A stretch of 64,000 nt of DNA from Fulvivirga ligni. Its GTDB lineage: Bacteria > Bacteroidota > Bacteroidia > Cytophagales > Cyclobacteriaceae. The notes under the pieces are model-generated. The model did no database searches, was not told where the DNA came from, and saw only the letters and a program-made list of their open reading frames with translations. The stretch is taken from the NCBI RefSeq assembly GCF_021389935.1, contig NZ_CP089979.1, forward strand, positions 2,523,001-2,587,000. The letters run 5' to 3'. Both the position numbers and the translations under genes were made by a program. Below, piece by piece: positions 52,384 through 61,571 of this stretch. How positions within the stretch are numbered: the stretch's first letter is position 1; each line of letters starts with the position of its first letter.

Positions 52384-53322
52384 ATGAAAGCAATAATAAT
52401 AGAAAAAGGTGGTGGAATAGAGGAATTGAAACTGAAGGAGATTGAAAAGCCATCCGTTAATAGTAATGAAGTGCTGATTAAGGTGAGGGCCTTGAGCATT
52501 AATCCTGTAGATGTGAAGACAAGGGCAGGCAAAGCTTTTTATGGAAAGTTAGAGCAGGAAAATCCTATCGTCTTGGGTTGGGACGTGTCTGGCATAGTGG
52601 AGGAAGTTGGTGCGGATGTAACCAAGTTTAAAAAAGATGATGCGGTTTTTGGAATGGTGAACTTCCCCGGACATGGCAAGGCGTACGCAGAATATGTGGC
52701 ATCTCCGGCTGATCACCTGGCTTTAAAGCCAGAGAATATATCTTTTGAAGAGGCAGCTGCAACTACACTGGCAGCCTTAACTGCTTATCAGGATCTTGTG
52801 CATCAGGCGGGTGTAAAAGCTGGACAAAAGGTGTTGGTACACGCTGCTTCTGGTGGTGTGGGGCATTATGCGGTGCAAATAGCTAAGAGCCTGGGTGCTT
52901 ATGTAATTGGCTCTTCATCAGGTGCTAACAGAGATTTTGTTTTAGGGTTGGGTGCAGATGAGCACATTGATTATAAAACTCAGGATTTTGAAGACGTGGT
53001 TTCTGATGTGGATCTGGTCATCGAAATTGTAGGTGGTGATCATATCAAAAGATCTATTCGGGTCATTAAAGAAGGCGGAACATTGGTGAGCAATCTGGGA
53101 CTCAATGAAGAGGCCGCCACACTGGCAAAAGAAAGGGGAGTCAAAGGAATAGCTTATTTGGTGCAATCTAATGGAGATGACATGGATCAGTTGGCGGAGC
53201 TATTGGCATCGGGCAAGGTGAAAGCCCATGTTTCGAAGACCTATCCTTTTGAGCAATTGGCAAAGGCACATGAGCAGGTAGAGACGGGCCATACAGTAGG
53301 AAAAGTAGTAGTGACAGTTTAA
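52384..53322 (+). CDS. NADP-dependent quinone oxidoreductase-type (zinc-free MDR) enzyme
   Basis: 312 residues. A GroES-like N-terminal domain (LSINPVDVKTRAGKAFYG, WDVSGIVEEVG) precedes a Rossmann domain with the nucleotide loop AASGGVGHYAVQIAK at about 154-168. The zinc-binding Cys/His residues of classical alcohol dehydrogenases are absent, which places it with quinone reductase/alkenal reductase enzymes. It is first in a probable operon with two aldo/keto reductases and is divergent from the AraC gene. It likely reduces quinones or unsaturated carbonyls. Confidence 0.9.
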   Translation: MKAIIIEKGGGIEELKLKEIEKPSVNSNEVLIKVRALSINPVDVKTRAGKAFYGKLEQENPIVLGWDVSGIVEEVGADVTKFKKDDAVFGMVNFPGHGKAYAEYVASPADHLALKPENISFEEAAATTLAALTAYQDLVHQAGVKAGQKVLVHAASGGVGHYAVQIAKSLGAYVIGSSSGANRDFVLGLGADEHIDYKTQDFEDVVSDVDLVIEIVGGDHIKRSIRVIKEGGTLVSNLGLNEEAATLAKERGVKGIAYLVQSNGDDMDQLAELLASGKVKAHVSKTYPFEQLAKAHEQVETGHTVGKVVVTV

Positions 53323-53416
53323 TTGAAATTTAACTTAAAATAATGGTCTTTGGGTTAACTAAAAGCGTTTAAAGACATTATAGTAATATCAACTAACCTA
53401 ATAAACTTGAATAGTT

Positions 53417-54259
53417 ATGGTAACAGAAAAAGTAAATTTAACATATAAAATTGGCGACCTTGAAGTGAATAGATTAGGCTTCGGAGGTATGCAGCTTACG
53501 GGTAAAGGTGTTTGGGGTGAAGTTCCCGATAGAGAGAATGGAATTAAAGTGCTTCAGCAGGCAGTGGAAATGGGTGTGAACTTCATTGATACGGCTGATT
53601 CATATGGTCCATATACCAATGAAAAACTGATTGCAGATGCTTTACACCCTTATAAGGAGGGTTTAGTGATAGCCACCAAGTCGGGCTTAGAAAGGCCTGG
53701 ACCTGATAACTGGGTGCCCAATGGTAGTCCTGATCATATTAAAAAAGGTATTGAAGGTAGCCTGGAAAGGCTGAATGTAGACCAGATAGACCTTTGGCAA
53801 TTACATCGTATCGATTCAAAAGTGCCTGTAAGAGAAACTTTAAGACCGGTAATTGATGCCGTGGAAGCTGGAAAGATAAAGTATGTTGGGCTTTCTGAGG
53901 TTACGGTGGATCAGATCAAAGAAGTGAAAGATATTCTGCCAATTGTATCGGTTCAAAATAGATATAATCTGGGAGACAGAGAATGGGAAAAGGTGCTGGA
54001 TTACACCACTGAGAAAGGTTTGGCCTTCATTCCATGGTTTCCTCTAGCTTCTGGTCCGGATAAGATGCAGGAGAAGATCGAAAAAATAGCCAATAAATAT
54101 GATGCTACCACTGCTCAGATAGCATTGGCCTGGTTAATGAAAAGAGCAGAGAACATCCTGTTAATCCCGGGAACCAAATCCCTGGATCACCTGGCTGAAA
54201 ATATTAAAGCTGCTGAAATAGAGCTTACAGACGAAGAGTTTGAGGCTTTATCTAAATAA
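53417..54259 (+). CDS. Aldo/keto reductase
   Basis: 280 residues. The catalytic set Asp (FIDTADSYG), Tyr (same motif), Lys (IATKSG) and His (LWQLHRID) is complete. The C-terminal NADPH-binding region contains LLIPGTKS. It lies 94 bp after the quinone oxidoreductase gene on the same strand. The substrate is unknown; carbonyl detoxification under AraC control is the simplest view. Confidence 0.92.
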   Translation: MVTEKVNLTYKIGDLEVNRLGFGGMQLTGKGVWGEVPDRENGIKVLQQAVEMGVNFIDTADSYGPYTNEKLIADALHPYKEGLVIATKSGLERPGPDNWVPNGSPDHIKKGIEGSLERLNVDQIDLWQLHRIDSKVPVRETLRPVIDAVEAGKIKYVGLSEVTVDQIKEVKDILPIVSVQNRYNLGDREWEKVLDYTTEKGLAFIPWFPLASGPDKMQEKIEKIANKYDATTAQIALAWLMKRAENILLIPGTKSLDHLAENIKAAEIELTDEEFEALSK

Positions 54260-54271
54260 TAGTTGAATTTG

Positions 54272-54384
54272 GAAGGTGTATCAGGTGGTTAGTGTCGTGA
54301 TATCGGGGTTACTTCGTTCCTCGCAAAGCCTGAGGCCCTCGAAGGCTAGACGGTATTAAAAATCGTGGGCCTGGATACACCTTC
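54272..54384. repeat. Short element bounded by 14/15-bp inverted repeats
   Basis: The left end gaaggtgtatcagg (54272-54285) and right end cctggatacaccttc (54370-54384) are inverted copies with one single-base gap. Between them lies a degenerate version of the cctgaggcactcgaagggtagac motif of the downstream array (54329-54352). The form is that of a miniature inverted-repeat element. It sits between two aldo/keto reductase genes and its RNA could fold. Confidence 0.55.
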
Positions 54385-54404
54385 ACCATAAAATAAAATC
54401 AATT

Positions 54405-55388
54405 ATGAAACATAGAGAATTAGGAAATACAGGGGTCAAAGTATCTGCCATTGGTTTAGGTTGTATGGGCATGAGTCATGCCTATGGAGAGCGAGATGAT
54501 GCAGAATCTATAGCCACTTTGAAACGTTCCATAGAGCTGGGAATCAACTTTTGGGATACCGCAGATATCTATGGTAATGGAGAAAATGAAAAGCTGATCT
54601 CGGAAGTGCTGAAAGGGCACAGAGATAACATCTTCCTGGCTACCAAATTCGGGTTTATCTGGGGAGATAATATGTATAATAACTTTGATGGATCACCCAA
54701 ACATGTGAAAGAGGCAGTGGAGGCCAGTCTGAAAAGGTTAAATACAGATGTGATAGACCTTTACTATACGCATAGGGTAGATCCAAATGTGCCCATCGAG
54801 GAAACGGTAGGTGCCATGGCTGATTTAGTGAAGGAAGGAAAAGTAAAATATCTGGGGCTTTCTGAGGCATCGGCTACTTCTATAAGAAAGGCTCATGCAG
54901 TTCACCCTATTTCTGCATTACAAAGTGAGTATTCATTGCTTACCAGAGAAGTGGAAGATGAGATTATTCCATTGTGCAAAGAATTAAAAATTGCATTTGT
55001 TCCATTTAGTCCGTTAGCTCGAGGCCTGGTTACAAACACATTAAATGTATCCGACTTGAAAGAAGATGATTTTAGGAAGCAACTGCCTCGTTATCAGGAG
55101 GAATATGCCGATAATAATCAAAAACTGGCGGCAGAGTTTGCTGAAATAGCAAAGGAAAAAACATGTACACCCGCACAGTTGGCAATAGCCTGGGTTCTCC
55201 ATCAGGGCGATCACATCATACCGATTCCTGGAACTAAAAAGCGTAAATATTTAGAAGAAAACGCGGGCAGTGTGGATGTTGAGCTGTCTCCGAAAGACCT
55301 TGAAAAGATTGAGGATTTATTAAAGAAATACCCAAACACAGGAGCCAGATACAGTGAGAAAATGGCTCAGATGGTCGATAAGGATTGA
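54405..55388 (+). CDS. Aldo/keto reductase, AKR13/YakC-like
   Basis: 327 residues, longer than the preceding reductase and of another subfamily ([13 protein letters not shown] form, here [13 protein letters not shown]). Catalytic Asp and Tyr are in FWDTADIYG, Lys in LATKFG and His in YYTHRVD. The cofactor loop is [15 protein letters not shown]. It is the last gene of the AraC-linked group, separated from the previous one by a small inverted-repeat element. Confidence 0.92.
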   Translation: MKHRELGNTGVKVSAIGLGCMGMSHAYGERDDAESIATLKRSIELGINFWDTADIYGNGENEKLISEVLKGHRDNIFLATKFGFIWGDNMYNNFDGSPKHVKEAVEASLKRLNTDVIDLYYTHRVDPNVPIEETVGAMADLVKEGKVKYLGLSEASATSIRKAHAVHPISALQSEYSLLTREVEDEIIPLCKELKIAFVPFSPLARGLVTNTLNVSDLKEDDFRKQLPRYQEEYADNNQKLAAEFAEIAKEKTCTPAQLAIAWVLHQGDHIIPIPGTKKRKYLEENAGSVDVELSPKDLEKIEDLLKKYPNTGARYSEKMAQMVDKD

Positions 55389-55452
55389 GGTTTGGTTCTA
55401 CTAACCGGTCTGGGCTTCGAGTGCCTCAGCCTGACCTCAGAGCTTCAACCGC

Positions 55453-56585
55453 GTCACCCTGAGGCACTCGAAGGGTAGACGATCAGGAGGCGACTGGCTT
55501 TTTGGTGCGAAGTGATCCTTATGCACAAAACGTCATTCCGGCCGCAGCGCAGCGGAGAGCCGGAATCTTACCGCTCGGTAACAGAGACTGAACAGTAAGA
55601 TTCCGGATATTCTTCCGCCCCGCTTCAGAATTCCGGAATGACGTTATGATATAACGTGAGGTTAGTATGAGGTCGCGTAAAATGAGATACGCAACGATAG
55701 AGCAAGATGGCACCACCACCGAGTCACCCTGAGGTACTCGAAGGGTAGACGATCGGATAGGTGCAGACCTTTTGGAGCGAGGTGGTCCTTATGCACAAAG
55801 CGTCATTCCGGTCGTAACGCAGTGGAGAGCCGGAATCTTACCGCTCGGTACAGAGGCTGAACAGTAAGATTCCGGATATTCTTCCGCTCCGCTTCAGAAT
55901 TCCGGAATGACGTTATGATATAACGTGAGGTTAGTATGAGGTAGCGTAAAATGAGATACGCAAAGATACAGCAAGATGAAGCCACCACGGAGTCACCCTG
56001 AGGCACTCGAAGGGTAGACGATCAGGAGGTCATCCCTTAATTCCAGGACACAACCGTTCGGTAATCTATTGCCTTATGAATTTGTAAAGCTTTCCATAGT
56101 CCAGTGTTTTTACTTTTTTGCAATCGATCAAAAAAGTAACAAAAAAATCTTTCTTGCTGCAAGGTCTTCCGAGAGCTTTAGCATTCCATAGTAATGAACT
56201 GCCACCAAGGACTTGAGATAAGCCTTCTTTTCAATCTTCTTTTACCTCACGACTAAGCAGCAAGATGAAACCATACCCGAGTCACCCTGAGGCACTCGAA
56301 GGGTAGACGATCAGGAGGTGACTGGCTTTTTGGTGCGAAGTGATCCTTATGCACAAAACGTCATTCCGGCCGCAGCGCAGCGGAGAGCCGGAATCTTACC
56401 GCTCGGTAACAGAGACTGAACAGTAAGATTCCGGATATTCTTCCGCCCCGCTTCAGAATTCCGGAATGACGTTATGATATAACGTGAGGTTAGTATGAGG
56501 TCGCGTAAAATGAGATACGCGACGAAAGAGCAAGATGAAGCCACCACCGAGTCACCCTGAGGTACTCGAAGGGTAGACGATCAGA
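55453..56585. repeat. Noncoding array of three 270-bp repeats with nested hairpins
   Basis: Units begin with gtcaccctgagg at 55453, 55723 and 56281, with extra partial copies of the same head at 55992 and 56551; complete units span 55453-55722, 55723-55991 and 56281-56550. Each unit has an outer inverted pair cgtcattccgg / ccggaatgacg (55531-55643, 55801-55912, 56359-56471) enclosing an inner pair ccggaatcttac / gtaagattccgg. Units 1 and 3 are nearly identical, unit 2 is more diverged. Between units 2 and 3 lies 290 bp of other sequence. No credible gene is present; the short minus-strand frames are only repeat copies. Related hairpin motifs are common intergenic repeats in bacteria. Confidence 0.85.
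56111..56138. repeat. AT-rich hairpin within the repeat region
   Basis: The arms tactttttt and aaaaaagta flank a gcaatcgatc centre, in the unique stretch between repeat units 2 and 3. It may be another dispersed hairpin element. Confidence 0.45.
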
Positions 56586-56689
56586 TAGGTACTGACCTTT
56601 TGTGATACTACCTTAAATTAAACTCCGCAAGTTTCGGATTTTATTGGTGCCCATGTCCTGCGATTTTTGTAATATAAATTTTACAAATA

Positions 56690-57535
56690 ATGGAAACGCA
56701 GGAAAACTTAAGCTTCAATAGAATAGCCACTGCTATAGAGTATTTACGAACTCATTTTAAGCAGCAACCCGACCTGAATGAGGTGGCTGAGAAGGTGCAC
56801 CTGAGCCCTTCACACTTTCAACGCCTATTTACAGAATGGGCAGGCACCAGCCCCAAGAAATTTTTACAATACATCAGCTTGGAACATGCCAAAGGCATTT
56901 TAAAACAAGAGGAGGGAGCGACACTATTCGATGCTACCTTTGAAACGGGACTTTCCAGTACTAGTCGCTTACATGATCTCTTTATCAACATCGAGGGAAT
57001 GACTCCGGCGGAGTATAAGAACGGGGGCAAAAACCTGAGTATTAACTATAGCTGGGCTGAAAGTCCATTCGGTAATTTGCTGGTGGCCTCTACACATAAA
57101 GGTATTTGTCATATGGCCTTCCACCAAGATGAAGAGGCCGCGCTTCTTGAACTACAGGCTAAATTCCCCAATGCATCTCTGTCTAGAAAGCTAGACCTAA
57201 TGCAGCAAAATGCCTTGTTCATTTTTCAGAAGGATTGGAGCCAACTATCTAAAGTGAAGTTGCATCTGAAAGGCACTGATTTTCAGCTCAAAGTATGGGA
57301 GAGTTTGTTGAAGATTCCAATGGGGAAACTTTCTACTTATGGTAGAATCGCCGAGCAAATTGGCAATCCAAAAGCTTCACGAGCAGTGGGAACCGCCATT
57401 GGTTGTAATCCAGTAGCATTTTTGATTCCATGCCACAGAGTGATACAATCCTCCGGAGTGTTTGGAGGCTACATGTGGGGACCGACCAGAAAGGCCGCTA
57501 TCATCGGTTGGGAAGGGGTGAAGGTAGCTCAGTAA
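56690..57535 (+). CDS. AraC domain plus O6-alkylguanine-DNA alkyltransferase (Ada C-terminal part)
   Basis: 281 residues. Residues 8-110 are an AraC-type helix-turn-helix unit (PDLNEVAEKVHLSPSHFQRLF). Residues 120-280 are an Ogt domain with the alkyl-accepting Cys in IPCHRV. The order matches E. coli Ada without its N-terminal metal-binding domain. That missing domain is encoded as a separate small gene 1.3 kb downstream. The stop overlaps the start of the next gene by one base (TAATG). It should remove alkyl groups from guanine O6 and may regulate the repair genes, though without the phosphotriester sensor in the same chain. Confidence 0.93.
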   Translation: METQENLSFNRIATAIEYLRTHFKQQPDLNEVAEKVHLSPSHFQRLFTEWAGTSPKKFLQYISLEHAKGILKQEEGATLFDATFETGLSSTSRLHDLFINIEGMTPAEYKNGGKNLSINYSWAESPFGNLLVASTHKGICHMAFHQDEEAALLELQAKFPNASLSRKLDLMQQNALFIFQKDWSQLSKVKLHLKGTDFQLKVWESLLKIPMGKLSTYGRIAEQIGNPKASRAVGTAIGCNPVAFLIPCHRVIQSSGVFGGYMWGPTRKAAIIGWEGVKVAQ

Positions 57536-58248
57536 TGGAAAGTATAATTTCAAAAGTGAAAGCGGTAGACTGGCAGTCTGTGGCTACCGAAATGCATACG
57601 AAAGGATATGCCATTTTACCTGGCTTTTTATCGATAAAGGAATGTGATGAGCTAAAAGAACTCTATTCGGCTCCTGCAATTTACAGAAAAATAGTGCCGA
57701 TGGAGAGGTATAGATTTGGTAGCGGAGAATATAAATATTTCAAATATCCTCTTCCCGATCTTATCGACAGTATTCGAAGGAATGTATATCCTTATTTAGC
57801 GCCTATCGCCAATACTTGGATGAAAGTTTTAAATATTGACAAGGAGTTTCCTCCAGGTTATGAGCAGTTGAAACAAGAATGTCATGAAAAAGGGCAGATG
57901 AAACCAACTCCTTTGATTTTAAAATATGGAGAAGGCGGATATAATACACTGCATCAGGATTTATATGGAGATGTTTACTTTCCTATTCAAACCCTTGTGG
58001 TGCTCAGTGATAGAGGGAAGGATTTTACCGGAGGCGAGTTCATAATGACAGAGCAGGTACCCAGAGCACAATCTAAGGCGATAGTGCTAAAGCCTAATAA
58101 AGGTGATTTAGTGATCTTTACCACCAATTTCCGGCCTGTAAAAGGATCAAGAGGCTATTACAGAGTGACTATGAAGCATGGAGTAAGTGAAGTAGAATCA
58201 GGGGAGAGATATGCTATGGGAGTTATTTTTCATGATGCGGTTTCTTAG
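57535..58248 (+). CDS. 2OG-Fe(II) oxygenase, repair-cluster type
   Basis: The ATG at 57535 overlaps the stop of the AraC-Ogt gene (TAATG) and gives 237 residues; an open frame reaches back to 57430 but lies inside the upstream gene. The iron ligands are probably His and Asp in LHQDLYGD and a later His in TMKHGVS, with the 2-oxoglutarate-binding Arg in GYYRVT. Proteins of this family often lie next to ada and alkB genes. Translational coupling to the alkyltransferase supports a role in alkylation damage response, although the substrate is unknown. Confidence 0.88.
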   Translation: MESIISKVKAVDWQSVATEMHTKGYAILPGFLSIKECDELKELYSAPAIYRKIVPMERYRFGSGEYKYFKYPLPDLIDSIRRNVYPYLAPIANTWMKVLNIDKEFPPGYEQLKQECHEKGQMKPTPLILKYGEGGYNTLHQDLYGDVYFPIQTLVVLSDRGKDFTGGEFIMTEQVPRAQSKAIVLKPNKGDLVIFTTNFRPVKGSRGYYRVTMKHGVSEVESGERYAMGVIFHDAVS

Positions 58249-58266
58249 TTTTTATATTAAACGGCC

Positions 58267-58962
58267 GACCTTGATGAAAATGCGTTAAGAATTTCAAGTA
58301 ATGAAGCGTTAAGAAAATATCCCTGTTTGAGCCCGATGATAATCGGGTGAGTTTGGATATTTTTAGCGTATGGATTGAAATTTAGCAATTTTTATCACAG
58401 TCTTGATCTTTTTGTTTCGCTTTTGGATCAAGCCAAAAATGAAAGATCCATAAGAACTGCATAACGTTGATCTATGCTGAACCACTCTTCTATATCAAAA
58501 GAACAGCTATTTAGACTCATCAAGTCAAATGAAATACAGTTTGCTGGAAATAAGAAATTGAAAATATATGGCACCCTTCAGTGTAAATCGGGTGAACGTT
58601 GCTTGTTTATATAGCATTAAATGAATTTTAAAATTGACCTTGATGAAAATGCGTTAAGAATTTCAAGTAATGAAGCGTTAAGAAAATATCCCTGTTTGAG
58701 CCCGATGATAATCGGGTAAGTTTGGATGTTTTTAGCGTAATGGATTGAAATTTAGCAATTTTTATCACAGTCTTGATCTTTTTGTTTCGTTTTTAGATCA
58801 AGCCAAAAATGAAAGACCCTTAAGAGCTGCGAAACGTTAATCTATGCTAAACCACTCTTCTATATCAAAAGAACAGCTATTTAGACTCATCAAGTCAAAT
58901 GAAATACAATTTGCCGGAAATAAGAAATTGAAAATATATGGCACGCTTCAGTGTAAATCGGG
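58267..58962 (+). repeat. Tandem duplication of about 326 bp
   Basis: Bases 58267-58592 recur at 58636-58962 at roughly 95 percent identity, offset by 369-370 bp, with about 43 unrelated bases between. The unit covers the upstream region and first 40 codons of the Ada-domain gene. Inside each copy are two hairpins, cccgat/atcggg and cttgatc/gatcaag. Only the second copy continues into an intact gene. Confidence 0.88.
58474..58614 (+). pseudogene. Truncated duplicate of the Ada metal-binding domain gene
   Basis: The frame from ATG 58474 encodes the first 40 residues of the 81-residue protein downstream with essentially no amino-acid change, then leaves the repeat and ends after six more codons at TAG 58612. 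The RPCGHC half of the metal site is missing, so a functional domain is not possible. Confidence 0.8.
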
Positions 58963-59089
58963 GAAACGAATGAAGCATGAATATAGAGTATTCTTTCTAT
59001 CAGAAGAGGAGGCAAGAGAACAAGGCTATAGACCTTGTGGACATTGTATGAGAGAATTTTACCAACTTTGGAAATATGGATCTATTTAG
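58844..59089 (+). CDS. Stand-alone Ada metal-binding domain protein
   Basis: 81 residues, corresponding to the N-terminal zinc domain of Ada, which takes methyl groups from DNA phosphotriesters. The first Cys is Cys37 in IYGTLQCKSGK and the second pair is Cys65/Cys68 in YRPCGHC. Relative to E. coli Ada the second of the four Cys (CRPSC) is replaced by Lys, so metal binding must be different or use another ligand. It overlaps the following alkB-like gene by 14 bp. With the AraC-Ogt gene upstream it makes up a split Ada. Confidence 0.87.
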   Translation: MLNHSSISKEQLFRLIKSNEIQFAGNKKLKIYGTLQCKSGKRMKHEYRVFFLSEEEAREQGYRPCGHCMREFYQLWKYGSI

Positions 59090-59684
59090 CCCTCAACCAG
59101 ATAAAACCACCAACTGGCTTCCTTATGGAGGTACGGTGCATTATTTCGGCTGTATCTTAAGTCAAAAGCAGGCAGATGATTACTTTAATGTTTTGATGGA
59201 TACCATAGAGTGGAAGAATGATGAGGCTAACATATTCGGAAAGAAGTTCATCACTAAGCGCAAGGTCGCCTGGTATGGAGATAAGGCCTTTGAATATACT
59301 TATTCTAATACCACCAAATACGCGTTGCCCTGGACTAAAGAGCTGGAAGAACTTAAGTCTATAACAGAGAAAGAAACAGGAGAGACCTATAACTCATGCC
59401 TGCTTAACCTCTACCACACAGGAGAAGAGAGCATGGCCTGGCATAGTGATGGTGAGGAAGATCTGAAAAAGAATGGCTCCATAGGGTCCTTAAGCTTCGG
59501 GGCTGAGCGAAAATTCGCCTTTAAACATAAGAAAACCAAAGAGAAAGTAGAGCTAGTGTTAGCCCATGGCAGTCTGCTTGAGATGACTGGCACCACACAA
59601 ACCCACTGGCTTCATAGGTTACCACCCACTAAAAAAATAAAAAGGCCAAGAATTAACTTGACCTTTAGGAGTATTGTGGAGTAA
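59076..59684 (+). CDS. alkB: AlkB-type 2OG-Fe(II) DNA demethylase
   Basis: 202 residues, typical of bacterial AlkB/ALKBH3-like enzymes. The iron ligands are His and Asp in WHSDGEE and the later His in WLHRLP, and the 2-oxoglutarate-binding arginines are in RPRINLTFR. The substrate-loop motif NLYHTGEESMAWHSD is characteristic. The enzyme repairs 1-methyladenine and 3-methylcytosine by oxidation. The start overlaps the end of the Ada-domain gene, so the two are coupled. Confidence 0.93.
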   Translation: MDLFSPQPDKTTNWLPYGGTVHYFGCILSQKQADDYFNVLMDTIEWKNDEANIFGKKFITKRKVAWYGDKAFEYTYSNTTKYALPWTKELEELKSITEKETGETYNSCLLNLYHTGEESMAWHSDGEEDLKKNGSIGSLSFGAERKFAFKHKKTKEKVELVLAHGSLLEMTGTTQTHWLHRLPPTKKIKRPRINLTFRSIVE

Positions 59685-59690
59685 TTGCTT

Positions 59691-61205
59691 TTAAAATTTT
59701 TTGCGAACTGTCATATGTTTAATAAGGCTTGATTCTATATCTGTGGCTGGATATAGTATTAATGATAGATTTTTATCAGAACTTAACGATTCATAATCTA
59801 TTAGACTAACCATAAAACTTACAGCATCTCCGTTCTTGAAATTTGTCTCGGTAATTTCAGGATATGAATCGAAAATATCATTGGGTATTTCAGGAAAGTG
59901 TATTATTTCTATGGTTTTTGATCTTCTGGACCATGTATAGTTAGTGGTAGTTGATTGACTTATATTATTCGTCCATGCAGACATTATATAGTCATAGTTT
60001 CCACTAACTTCAGCAGATATTTCTTCAATATTTGAGCCCGTTATAGAAGCATGTGCGTCTATGTAAGAGAATTTTTCTGGAAGTGAACCGTGGCTTTCAT
60101 TGGTATATGATACTATATCATTAGTCACTTGTGATGTTGAAATATAACTGTCGAATAAATTAGAAGTGGGTATGTTATATTCAAAGGTCTTAATGTCACT
60201 TTGATCATTAAAAGTTTTTGTAAATAAATCTTTTGTTTTAAATATTGTTTGACTATTCTGAATTCCTCGCAATGTAAAGCTTAGTATGTTGAAGGAAGGA
60301 TCATTTACCTCAAAGTTTTTCGTTGTCATTTCATAATTTAGATCAGACAAAGTAATATCATAATTATTGTCGGCAATTAGATCATTGATCTGAATATAAG
60401 CAGGACCTGTTTCAGTTTCTAAGTACAGGTATGCATCTGCGTTTTCTCCATAAATATTGATTGTTAGCGGTTTCGTAAAATCGTCTATAATTAAAGATCT
60501 ATTTTGCACTAAGATTTTTGCAAAAGAAAACTCTGGAATGTTCGTGAAATTGAGGATAGCATCTCCGGTGTATTCAGGAAACGGATCAATATTTTTACCA
60601 ATTGTTAATTTTCTTGGGATCATACCATAGTCACTTTCAAGAAATATGTAATTATTACTAATGATAGGCATTAATACCAAGTTGTGCATAGCGAAAGTAG
60701 TATCATTAAAATCTAAAGGTCTTTTAATTATTATAGCTTCCCCTGAATTATTAGTTTTTATATAATCAATTAATTCACCTTTGTTGGTCGTCAGTAGAAT
60801 GTATTGATTGGTTTTCAATGAATTTCCTAGAATGGTTAAATCAATCAAAGTATTATAAATTTTAAAATCCACCTCTTTCGAAGCTACCTGCTCATCTAAA
60901 TCGTCATAAGAAACCACTTTGATTTTATAATCTCCATCGTCATAATCCTGAGAATTAAAGGTGGCTTCATAAGGCTCAGATGTTACCGTTTCTAGTAATT
61001 CTTCGCCCAAATAGAATTCCACTTTTGAAGGGAACTGATTGAAGGTGATATCCGTGGTGATTTTGATCTCATTCCACAAGGTTTGTTCTGCCTCAGGCGA
61101 GGTAATATTAATTTGATGATCTGCATCTATTGTCCCTTCATCATCCTTTTTGCAACTGATGATTATTAAGAAAAGGCTGAGAAAGATAAGTTGATGTCGT
61201 TTCAT
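59691..61205 (-). CDS. Lipoprotein of unknown function with Ig-like domain
   Basis: 504 residues. The N-terminus MKRHQLIFLSLFLIIISCKKDDE is an SPII signal with Cys18. Residues of about 32-118 look like a bacterial Ig-like domain (ITSPEAEQTLWNEIKI, YEATFNSQDYDDGDYKIKV). The rest is beta-rich without a recognised family. It is convergent with the alkB gene, 6 bp from its stop. Surface or periplasmic location is likely. Confidence 0.8.
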   Translation of the reverse strand: MKRHQLIFLSLFLIIISCKKDDEGTIDADHQINITSPEAEQTLWNEIKITTDITFNQFPSKVEFYLGEELLETVTSEPYEATFNSQDYDDGDYKIKVVSYDDLDEQVASKEVDFKIYNTLIDLTILGNSLKTNQYILLTTNKGELIDYIKTNNSGEAIIIKRPLDFNDTTFAMHNLVLMPIISNNYIFLESDYGMIPRKLTIGKNIDPFPEYTGDAILNFTNIPEFSFAKILVQNRSLIIDDFTKPLTINIYGENADAYLYLETETGPAYIQINDLIADNNYDITLSDLNYEMTTKNFEVNDPSFNILSFTLRGIQNSQTIFKTKDLFTKTFNDQSDIKTFEYNIPTSNLFDSYISTSQVTNDIVSYTNESHGSLPEKFSYIDAHASITGSNIEEISAEVSGNYDYIMSAWTNNISQSTTTNYTWSRRSKTIEIIHFPEIPNDIFDSYPEITETNFKNGDAVSFMVSLIDYESLSSDKNLSLILYPATDIESSLIKHMTVRKKF

Positions 61206-61571
61206 GAGTTAAAATATATTTTTTCTTATGTTAATACTACTTTATTTCAAAGGTAACAGGTAGCCTACACGCAACCTATAAAATTCTATTTTTCATTTTT
61301 AAGATGGAAGGCGATAAAGGTTATTGTTAATAATTTCAACGCCAACCATGCCTAACTTTATATAATAGAAATTACTTACAATATGGCTATTCGGCTAAAT
61401 CATTGGATTCTCAAATCGCCTGTTTGATAATCAACGTCATACTTTGACAGATAGAATCTATTAAAATAAGCATTGCACTGAAAAAATACATAGCTGATAG
61501 GATAGTAAGAACCCTAGATTTTGCTCCCTAAGAAATGGTTAAATTCAATAACTAACCAAATAGAAAAAGTT
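61206..61571. other. Intergenic region without recognised features
   Basis: This 366-bp AT-rich divergent gap should hold promoters for both neighbours. I see no convincing promoter, hairpin, RNA gene or further coding frame in it. Confidence 0.5.

Noticed and set aside
55519-56547. Three small minus-strand proteins of 66-67 residues in the repeat region
   Set aside because: They are translations of the repeat unit itself, and no start context or protein family supports them.
55453-56585. CRISPR array
   Set aside because: Repeat units are 270 bp, adjacent and hairpin-rich, with no short repeat-spacer pattern and no cas gene nearby.
57430-57534. N-terminal extension of the 2OG oxygenase
   Set aside because: This stretch overlaps the end of the alkyltransferase gene in another frame and has no family similarity; the TAATG junction gives the natural start.
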